In this document: positions 1 to 7,600 of the stretch, one piece after another
Numbering within the stretch: the stretch's first letter is position 1
How the letters are laid out: each line of letters opens with the position of its first letter
Origin: Bacteroidia bacterium
GTDB lineage: Bacteria; Bacteroidota; Bacteroidia; Chitinophagales; UBA2359
Direction: 5' to 3'
Length of the DNA stretch: 64,000 bases
Assembly: GCA_030427245.1 (NCBI GenBank)
Contig: JAUHXA010000009.1
Span: 1 to 64,000 of the forward strand
The notes under the pieces: model-generated
The model's input: the letters and a program-made list of their open reading frames with translations, nothing else
Told to the model about the DNA's origin: nothing
The model's database searches: none
Position numbers and translations under genes: made by a program

Positions 1-18
1 AAGCAATTGACTATTTAA
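1..18 (+). CDS. 3' end of an upstream gene, possibly an ECF sigma factor
   Basis: The first 18 bases read K-Q-L-T-I-stop in frame 1, and the stop lies 11 bp before the start of the anti-sigma-like gene at 30. Only five residues are visible, so the product cannot be identified from sequence. In Bacteroidota, genes with the downstream protein's architecture usually follow, and are co-transcribed with, an ECF sigma-factor gene. That is the only reason for suggesting a sigma factor. It could also be fortuitous reading of intergenic DNA. Confidence 0.3.
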   Translation, partial: KQLTI

Positions 19-29
19 AAAAGAATTAC

Positions 30-2006
30 ATGGACGAAAATCTACATAACGACTCTTTAGAGGACTTTTTTCGCCGCTCCTTGGACGATTTTGGCGACGA
101 ACCCTCTGATGATGTCTGGAGTGGTCTGGACAAACGGCTTGCATTGCACGAAAGCGGGGCAATGACAGAAGGGGTGAGTCCATCGGTTACTACTTCAACG
201 GGCGGTATTGTGGCGGCAAGTAGTTTTTTGAAATGGTTGTCTGTGGCGGTAATTGTTGGCTTCTTGGGTATTTTCACCTACTATATGTACCAACAAAACA
301 GTGAAATCGCCAACCTAACCGAACACATTGACCAGCAAACCCAAACCATCGAACAGCTCAATGACAAAGTAGATAACCTGCAAAACAATGCTGGGGGGAC
401 GGATGCTGTGGATGCTGTGGATGCTGTGGATGAAAATAAGGGTATCCATTCAGAAAAACAAACTTCCAGTCCTTCAATAAATTCACTGCAAAACAACACT
501 TTACAGCAGTCGAACAACATGGAAGAAAACAATATTTCAGATTCAGAAAAACAAACTTCCAGTCATTCAATAAATCCACTGCAAAACAACACTTTGCAGC
601 AATCGAACAACATGGAAGAAAACAATATTGCTGATTCAGAAAAACAAACTTCCATTCCTTCAATAAATCCACTGCAAAACAACACTTTGCAGCAATCGAA
701 CAACATGGAAGAAAACAATATTGCTGATTCAGAAAAACAAACTTCCATTCCTTCAATAAATCCACTGCAAAACAATACTTTGCAGCAATCGAATACCATT
801 AGAGAAAACAACATTGCAGATTCAGAAAAACAAACTTCCAGTCCTTCAATAAACCCACTGCAAAACAACACTTTGCAGCAATCGAACAACATGGAAGAAA
901 ACAACATTGCTCATTCAGAAAAACAAACTTCCAGTCCTGCAATAAACTCACTGCAAAACAACACTTTGCAGGAAGTAAACACCATTGAAGAAAGCGAAAT
1001 TTTAGAGAAAAACGCAGCTTCAAAAACTGCAAAGAAAAAAAAAGCGGGCAATTCTTCTATCAAAAAAAGCAAAACACCCAAAACAAAACCTTCCAAGAAA
1101 AAGGCTTCCAAACCAGAAGGCGCATTGGCAGACAAGACTTCTCCAGCAAAAGAGGAAAAAGTAGAAAAAATTAATACTTTGGAGGAAACCGAAGTGGCGG
1201 AAAACGTTGCTTTGCCGAAAAACCCCAATTTAAAAGTGGGAAAATGGTCTATTGCGGCTTCTTTTGCTCCAAGTTATAGTTTCAGACGCATCAAAAATAA
1301 AGGCCTTAAAGATGTAGCGAGCAACATCAATCGTCAAGAGAAAGCGGGTTTCTCTTACAATGCAGGAATAGAAGTGGGCTATCAACTTGCCGAAAACTGG
1401 TCGGTAAAGTCGGGGATTCAATACCGTCAAGTAGAACAATCGGCCAATTACAAATTCATATTGGATTGTAATCGTCGAGGTAGCGGTCAAAGAATATTTG
1501 ACTGCAAAGTAGAACGAGTGGGTGGCAGCTTTGGGGAAGTTGGGTTAGACTTTGAATTGCAGGCAGACATTCCTGACAATGAAAACAATGAATTGGATTT
1601 GGAAGTGCAAAAAAAGGAAACGTTCAAATGGTTGCGTGTGCCAGTTTTGGTACAGCGCACTTTCGGAAATGGTAAGCTGAAAGGAAGTGTGACGGCTGGT
1701 TTGGCTGCCAATTTTTTGTTGAACAATACCCCGCAGTTTAAGACCATGAAACCGAAAGATAATCGATTTGAACTCAAAGGCACAAAACACAACCGCCCCG
1801 ATAATACACCTTCTACAAACAACATTTCCAAATCTCACTTAGAATATGTGGTGGGTTTGGGAATGAGTTATCAAGCCACAAACAAACTACAATTCTTTAT
1901 TGAACCTTCTTATTCGGCTGCCTTGAAGCCCGTGTTTGAAAACAAAGATTTTCAAACAACTCCCTTTTCATTGAGTGGAAATCTTGGACTTAGGTTTTCT
2001 TTTTAG
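30..2006 (+). CDS. Probable dual membrane-spanning anti-sigma factor (inner-membrane anchor plus outer-membrane beta-barrel)
   Basis: The 658-residue product has a short acidic cytosolic N-terminus (1-67) with a D-V-W-x-x-L-D-K-R-L stretch of the type seen in Bacteroidota anti-sigma proteins. One transmembrane helix follows at about 68-87, then a coiled coil at 90-118. Residues 141-326 are six 31-residue repeats, followed by a Lys/Ser/Pro-rich linker (335-380) and a C-terminal domain (about 405-658) ending in a typical outer-membrane beta-barrel F-S-F. There is no cleavable signal peptide. This matches the Dma proteins known from Bacteroides, which span both membranes and hold a sigma factor in the cytosol. 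The partial gene just upstream would be the expected partner. The repeats lie in the periplasmic part. The architecture is visible directly; the anti-sigma role is inferred. Confidence 0.6.
   Translation: MDENLHNDSLEDFFRRSLDDFGDEPSDDVWSGLDKRLALHESGAMTEGVSPSVTTSTGGIVAASSFLKWLSVAVIVGFLGIFTYYMYQQNSEIANLTEHIDQQTQTIEQLNDKVDNLQNNAGGTDAVDAVDAVDENKGIHSEKQTSSPSINSLQNNTLQQSNNMEENNISDSEKQTSSHSINPLQNNTLQQSNNMEENNIADSEKQTSIPSINPLQNNTLQQSNNMEENNIADSEKQTSIPSINPLQNNTLQQSNTIRENNIADSEKQTSSPSINPLQNNTLQQSNNMEENNIAHSEKQTSSPAINSLQNNTLQEVNTIEESEILEKNAASKTAKKKKAGNSSIKKSKTPKTKPSKKKASKPEGALADKTSPAKEEKVEKINTLEETEVAENVALPKNPNLKVGKWSIAASFAPSYSFRRIKNKGLKDVASNINRQEKAGFSYNAGIEVGYQLAENWSVKSGIQYRQVEQSANYKFILDCNRRGSGQRIFDCKVERVGGSFGEVGLDFELQADIPDNENNELDLEVQKKETFKWLRVPVLVQRTFGNGKLKGSVTAGLAANFLLNNTPQFKTMKPKDNRFELKGTKHNRPDNTPSTNNISKSHLEYVVGLGMSYQATNKLQFFIEPSYSAALKPVFENKDFQTTPFSLSGNLGLRFSF
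450..1007 (+). repeat. Six tandem 93-bp repeats inside the anti-sigma-like gene
   Basis: The string TCAGAAAAACAAACTTCCA recurs with exact 93-bp spacing at 450, 543, 636, 729, 822 and 915. Each unit encodes 31 residues (S-E-K-Q-T-S ... S-I-N-P-L-Q-N-N-T-L-Q-Q-S-N-N-M-E). The central units are almost identical, so they have duplicated recently or are being homogenised. The period is a multiple of three, so changes in copy number stay in frame. Just upstream, 402-428 holds three copies of the 9-mer GATGCTGTG, encoding D-A-V. Confidence 0.97.
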
Positions 2007-2089
2007 TATATTGTTGAAAAATAACACGATGAAACGTCCGTGATTAAATCATGGTAAGTTCCATCTGACCTTCAAAAAAAAGTACACAG

Positions 2090-3091
2090 ATGAAAAGAAA
2101 AGATTTTCTAAAAGGAACAGGTTTGGCGGGTTTGGGATTTGCTTTGACAGGCTCAAAGTTAAATACGAAGTCTATCAAAAAACCCATCGTCAATAATAGT
2201 GCATGTGCATTGATTCCAAGCGAAACGGCAGGCCCTTTTCCCTTGGATTTGACCACCAATTCTTTCTTTTTGAGACAAGACATTCGAGAAGACAAAACGG
2301 GCGCACAATTGAACCTGAAAATGAAAATTATTGGTCAGAGCAATTGTGAACCGATGCCCAATGTTCGAGTGAATATTTGGCACTGCGACAAGGACGGGAA
2401 TTACTCTGGTTATGGAACCGAATCGGGGCTGACCTATTGCAGAGGGTATCAAATGACGGATGCGAATGGTGAGGCAGAGTTTGTGACGGTTTTTCCCGGA
2501 TGGTACCCTGGTAGAGTTTGGCACATTCATTTTCAGGTGTATGTAAGTGAAATGTATGCTGCGATTTCTCAACTAACCGCCGACCATGATGCGGTCAATG
2601 AGGTGTATGCAGCTTTTCCTTCGCTCTATCCAAAAGGAGCGGATCCTAAAACACCTGCAACGGATGGTATTTTTAATGATGGGAATTACAATCTACAAAC
2701 GGCGACCCTGACTCCCAATGCTGAAACAGGTGGCTACGATGCCTACCTTGAAGTGACCGTAGTAGGAGAAGGGACTGTGGGAATCAGCCGTTTGGAAAAG
2801 GAAGCAGAAAAGATTTTTGAGCTGCAACAAAATACCCCCAATCCTTACCTAAACAAAACGACCATTCCTTTTTCACTGAAAGTTCCTTCAAAGGTAAAAG
2901 TTGATTTGTGGGATTTGTCGGGAAAGAAAATCGCCACCTTACTGGATGAACAAAAATCGGTTGGAGAGTATGAAGTGACTGTGAATCCGACCGAATTAGG
3001 GATTCCGAATGGAAATTACCTCTACCAATTGGAGGCGATCAATGAAAGAGGGACTTTTAGGCTACCTAAGATGATGACTTATCAAAAGTGA
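2090..3091 (+). CDS. Secreted intradiol ring-cleavage dioxygenase-like protein with T9SS C-terminal domain
   Basis: The 333-residue protein begins with K-R-K-D-F-L-K followed by a hydrophobic Gly/Ala stretch, a twin-arginine-like signal with KR in place of RR. Residues 35-250 resemble the catechol/protocatechuate dioxygenase fold. The four non-haem Fe(III) ligands are recognisable: Tyr105 in G-N-Y, Tyr139 in P-G-W-Y-P-G-R, and His145 and His147 in H-I-H-F. Family members open aromatic rings between the two hydroxyls, but the substrate cannot be told here. From about residue 258 there is a T9SS type A sorting domain (N-T-P-N-P-Y, then W-D-L-S-G-K, then G-N-Y-L-Y-Q-L), so the enzyme is probably exported to the surface or medium. 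It is followed by a strong hairpin. Confidence 0.82.
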   Translation: MKRKDFLKGTGLAGLGFALTGSKLNTKSIKKPIVNNSACALIPSETAGPFPLDLTTNSFFLRQDIREDKTGAQLNLKMKIIGQSNCEPMPNVRVNIWHCDKDGNYSGYGTESGLTYCRGYQMTDANGEAEFVTVFPGWYPGRVWHIHFQVYVSEMYAAISQLTADHDAVNEVYAAFPSLYPKGADPKTPATDGIFNDGNYNLQTATLTPNAETGGYDAYLEVTVVGEGTVGISRLEKEAEKIFELQQNTPNPYLNKTTIPFSLKVPSKVKVDLWDLSGKKIATLLDEQKSVGEYEVTVNPTELGIPNGNYLYQLEAINERGTFRLPKMMTYQK

Positions 3092-3110
3092 ACCCACTTA
3101 GTAACTGTAA

Positions 3111-3189
3111 AAAAATAACTCCTCGTTTTCTTTTGCTAACATAATCCATCCCCTTTCTAAAGGGAATATTGGTCGAGGAGTTATTTTTT
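3111..3189. terminator. Long-stem bidirectional terminator-like hairpin
   Basis: AAAAATAACTCCTCG at 3111-3125 is perfectly complementary (15 bp) to CGAGGAGTTATTTTT at 3174-3188. The second arm ends in a T-run on the plus strand, and the first begins with an A-run, so either direction could terminate. The 48-nt loop holds a smaller hairpin, CCCTTTCTAAAGGG. It lies 19 bp after the dioxygenase stop. Confidence 0.65.
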
Positions 3190-3254
3190 CTTTTTTACTC
3201 AAATTACAGAATAACAAAAAGAGAGCGTCACAACAAAACTCTCGTAAAAATTTG

Positions 3255-3289
3255 ACTCTGTACCTTCAATTGGGTACAGAGTTTTTTTA
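3255..3289 (+). terminator. Intrinsic terminator in the intergenic space before the DUF3078 gene
   Basis: ACTCTGTACC (3255-3264) pairs perfectly with GGTACAGAGT (3273-3282) across an 8-nt loop and is followed by seven T residues. It sits about 65 bp after the previous terminator and 130 bp before the next start codon. It therefore does not end any visible gene. It could end a small transcript initiated near 3190, or act as an attenuator in the DUF3078 leader. Confidence 0.6.
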
Positions 3290-3419
3290 TGCTTCCAAAA
3301 AACATTGCTATAACTTTAACTATTTTCGAGACTTTTGCCGTTTTTTGCGTCTGAATAAAAAGAATAAAATTTCCCACCCTTTTCAATTTCACCAAAACTT
3401 TTTAAAAAAAATTCAAGAC

Positions 3420-4385
3420 ATGAAAAAAATGTTATTCTTAGCCCTATTTATGGCGGCTTTCAGTTTACAGGCACAAACAGTAGAAGAGTTAAAAACTAAA
3501 AAAGCAGACTTAGTCTCACAACAAAAAGCGAAACAAGCAGAGGCAGATGCCTTCAATGCAGAAATTGGTAGTCTGACAAAACAAATCGAAGTCTTGTCGG
3601 GCTGGCAAACAGGTTTGAGTGGTTTGGTAGGATTAAATTTTGCAAGTTCTAACAACTGGCAGGCAAATGCCAACCCAAACAGTTCTTCCTCCACATTGAA
3701 TGTTGGAATCAATGCTTTCGCCAACAATATCAAAGAGAAAACCTATTGGAGAAACACCCTAACCACCAATGTCGGCTGGCAGGGATTGGACAATGACACG
3801 AATGACGATGAAGCGGGTTCGGATTTCTTGGAGGATAGAAATGTCGACCTATTGATTTTTTCTTCTTTGTATGGTTTTCGATTAAGTGAAGACATTGCAG
3901 TGACTGTCTTAGGAGATTTGAATACTTCTGTTTTCAATTTCCTTGCTCCCGGTACAGCGGATATTGGAGTCGGTGCTACTTGGACTCCAAAGGCTATCCC
4001 AAATTTGGTGGTTGTTGCGCACCCTTTGACCTATCACTTTGCTTTTTCTGCTTTTGATGATATCGAAAGTCAATCTGCAGTTGGAGCAAAATTGAAAGCT
4101 ACGTACTCTCATGAATTCCCAGGCGGCATCGTATGGTCTTCCAACTTTGGTACTTTTCTTCCTTATAGCAATGAGAAATTTCCGATTAGTTTCATTAACG
4201 AAGAGGGAGTGGAGCAAACGGGCGAAGAAGGATTGTTTGAATATACGTGGATCAACTCTTTGAATATTGCAAATGTGTGGAAAGGTGTAGGGGTTGGATT
4301 GACCTACGGAATCAGAGATGCGAAATTTGAATTCCCAACAGGAACTCAGTCTTATACAGCCATTGGTTTGACGTATGGATTTTGA
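3420..4385 (+). CDS. DUF3078 family outer-membrane protein
   Basis: Translation from ATG 3420 gives 321 residues with a clean Sec signal peptide (M-K-K-M-L-F-L-A-L-F ... L-Q-A-Q). The reading frame extends further upstream to 3252, but that extension runs through the terminator hairpin and is rejected. Residues 20-60 form a charged coiled coil. The rest is built of alternating beta strands, with the W-x-x-G-L-S-G and N-N-W-Q-A motifs of DUF3078 (barrel-like outer-membrane proteins of unknown role in Bacteroidota), and ends in Y-G-F. The gene is flanked by terminators and is probably transcribed alone. Confidence 0.75.
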   Translation: MKKMLFLALFMAAFSLQAQTVEELKTKKADLVSQQKAKQAEADAFNAEIGSLTKQIEVLSGWQTGLSGLVGLNFASSNNWQANANPNSSSSTLNVGINAFANNIKEKTYWRNTLTTNVGWQGLDNDTNDDEAGSDFLEDRNVDLLIFSSLYGFRLSEDIAVTVLGDLNTSVFNFLAPGTADIGVGATWTPKAIPNLVVVAHPLTYHFAFSAFDDIESQSAVGAKLKATYSHEFPGGIVWSSNFGTFLPYSNEKFPISFINEEGVEQTGEEGLFEYTWINSLNIANVWKGVGVGLTYGIRDAKFEFPTGTQSYTAIGLTYGF

Positions 4386-4585
4386 TTTAGGAATGTCTAT
4401 AAAATAATCCCTGTGCTACACATTTTTTTAAGAAAAATGAAACAAAAAGGCAACAATAATTATTGAGTGGATGTTACAATAACAAAAAGAAATACTCTAT
4501 TCCTAAAGGAAAGTTTGTTTTCTTTAGATTAAAAAAGTAGTTTTTTCTTTCATAGTGTTTTTTTTGTATAATTCCTTATCGAAGG

Positions 4586-4620
4586 CAGGCGAGTGAGAAA
4601 ACCACTCGCCTGTTCTTTTT
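4586..4620 (+). terminator. Intrinsic terminator downstream of the DUF3078 gene
   Basis: CAGGCGAGTG (4586-4595) pairs perfectly with CACTCGCCTG (4603-4612) over a 7-nt loop, followed by TTCTTTTTT. It is 200 bp past the DUF3078 stop and 26 bp past the end of the convergent gene, so it separates the two. Confidence 0.85.
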
Positions 4621-4646
4621 TGCTAAACTCTCTACCGAACTGATGG

Positions 4647-7600
4647 TTATTGTTTCAAAAGTTTACTCACCTTCTGTACCCCATCCATTTCCAACACACA
4701 AATGTAAACTCCTTCTTTCAAATTGCAGGACTCAAAGCTAACCTTGTAGCTGCCTACTGTCTGGGCCTGTTGGTGAATCAGTTGTTCTACTTTTTTACCT
4801 GACAAATCATATACACTCAAACTGACTACCGCTTCCTCATAGAGGTAATAGTTTGCAGTAGTTGCAATAGTGAAAGGATTGGGAGATAGGAGCAATTGGG
4901 TTTCATTATTTGAAACGGTTGATTTTTCTATTGCAGTTTTCAGGGTAGCTGTCTGATTGGCAAAAGGACTCGAAGGGGCAGCGCCTGTAATTTCAGTATT
5001 AAGAACGCCGCCTTCTTCTACTGTAAATCCTGGATCCAAGTTGATGTAATTGCCTGCCGAAAATTGGACATTTTGAGTATTAGAAATAACCGTATTGCCT
5101 GCACCATAATTGCCCGCTTTGATGTAATCATCGGCGGATACGCAAGGAGGCAAATCCGTAGTATTTTCATATTCAATGAAAACAACCGTTTCACAACAGT
5201 TTTCACCTGTTCCCACATTAACTGTCACTTGATGAGTATCTTGGCAGCCATTCGCATCGGTTACAACAACAGAATAAACGGTGTTTTCGGTGGGACTTAC
5301 AGCAATCGAAGAGCTTTCACTGCCTGTGTTCCATAAGTAGGTATTTCCACCTGAAGCGGTTAGAGTCGTACTTTCGTTTTCACAAATATCCAAGTTGCCC
5401 TCTATTGAAGCAATTGGGTTGGAGTGAACGACTACGGTGACTTGGTGCGTGTCTGTACAACCATTACCATCTATGGCTGTGACGGTATAAGTGGTGTTTT
5501 GACTTGGGGAAACCGTAATTTGATTACCACTTTCGTCTGTATCCCAAGTATATGTGCTTCCTCCGGTAGCGGTTAAGGTCGTACTTTCTCCTTCGCAAAT
5601 TTCTAAGTCTCCATCAATTGAAGCCGTAGGATTAGAGTGAACCACTACCGTTACTTGGTGCGAATCACTACAGTTTCCACTTATTGCAGTGACTATGTAG
5701 TTTGTGTTTTCAACTGGATTAACAGTGATTTGATTGCCAGTTGCGCCTGTATCCCAATTATATGTGTTACCGCCCGAAGCTGTTAAAGTGGTACTTTCTC
5801 CATTGCAAATTTCTAAGTCTCCACTGATGTCTGCTACCAATGAAGTGGTGACTACTACGGTGACTTGATGCGTGTCTGTACAACCATTGCCATCTATGGC
5901 TGTGACAGTATAAGTGGTGTTTTGACTTGGAGAAACGGTAATTTGATTGCCGCTTTCATCTGTATTCCAAAAATAGGTGTTTCCACCTGAAGCGGTTAAG
6001 GTCGTACTTTCTCCTTCGCAAATTTCTAAGTCTCCATCAATTGAAGCAATTGGGTTGGAGTGAACGACTACGGTGACTTGGTGCGAATCGGTACAGCCAT
6101 TGCCATCTATAGCTGTGACGGTATAAGTGGTGTTTTGACTTGGAGAAACGGTAATTTGATTACCACTTTCGTCTGTATTCCAAAAGTAGGTGTTTCCACC
6201 TGAAGCGGTTAAGGTCGTACTTTCTCCTTCGCAAATTTCTAAGTCTCCATCAATTGAAGCCGTAGGCGGGGCAGAAATATGGATATGAGATTGCTTGACG
6301 AGGGTATTGCTTCCATTGACATTGCTGGCAGTGAGAGAAGCCGTAAATGTGCCCGCATTGTGATAGGTTACAGTAGGATTTTGAAGGTTAGAAGAAGCGG
6401 GTGTTCCGCCTGCAAATGTCCAGCTCCATGCAGTAGGGCTGCCTGTGGAAGTATCTGTATAGTTCACCGTTGTTCCTTCACAACCCTGTGTGGGAGTGGC
6501 TGTAAAGCTGGTAATTATATTATTGGTAGGTGTGTTTTGGATGGTGAGATCATCAATGGCTAAATCACTCAACCAATTGTTTCCTGTAATCCCTCGAATT
6601 CGGAGCTTGACGATTTGACCTTCGTAACTACTTAGGTCAACAATTTTCTCCAACCAGACATTTCCTTGATTACCACTAATGGCACTGCTAATGTCTTGTG
6701 TCCACTCACCATTTTGGAACAAGTCAATGTGTAAAGACCCCATATCCGCTCCATAAGCATGATACCAAAAACGAAATTCGGTTGTGCCTGACGGAATAGA
6801 TAAGCAAGGGCTAACAAGGTGGGCGGATTGTTGTGTGCACCCATTGGAGGCTTCTAAATATAGGTACATACCTGTACCGTTTCCTGTTGTGTGGTCTGTA
6901 TTGGGGCCTGTATCGGAACTTGGAGTACCTCCATCGTCCGCTCGCCAATCTATGTTGTCTCCTATTCCATTTGTTTCGTTGTACCAACTATTATTTAGAT
7001 TCAGATTGCAGTTGGTGTTTCCACAATCGCTACCTGTATTGCAGTTGCTTACGCTTTCAAAATCCAATGACAGAGGTAAGTTAACAGAATTTGTAACACT
7101 GATATAATCATTGAGGGTTTTGCTATTGCTTCCAAAGGAGTTGCTAACAGTAAGTGTAATAGAATAAGTGGTAGTGGCGTCAAATTGAACTTCTGGGTTG
7201 GGGCTTGTCGAACTGGTGTTGTTGAGATAGGTAACGCTGTTGGGCGAAAAAGTCCACTGATAGTTCTCAGGTGAACAGCTCGATAAGTCTTCCAATACGA
7301 TGCTTTCTCCCAAACATATCTGTGTAATGGGGACTCTAAAATCTGTAAGAGGTTCGGCACTTGTGGTACTTTCTAATGGAGATTCCCACAAACCCCGGCC
7401 GTAAGTAGAAGCTCTGATTCTGCTTTCGCTGGATAAATCATCATCGTAGTAGATTTCCAATTCTGTTATTTCTGCATTTACAGGCAGACCTTCTGCAAAG
7501 AGTATCCAATCAATCATACAGTCATTTTTATAATAAATCCCTGCATCTGTACCCACGTAAAGCGCTTCATTCGAGCCTATTTCATAGACCAAGCAATTGG

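Noticed and set aside
358-1228. Several minus-strand open frames of 77-135 codons rich in Cys and Phe
   Set aside because: They are antisense readings of the 93-bp repeat array and the Lys-rich linker of the anti-sigma-like gene.
3252-3419. 56-residue N-terminal extension of the DUF3078 protein
   Set aside because: The extension is encoded by terminator DNA and would bury the signal peptide that begins at 3420.
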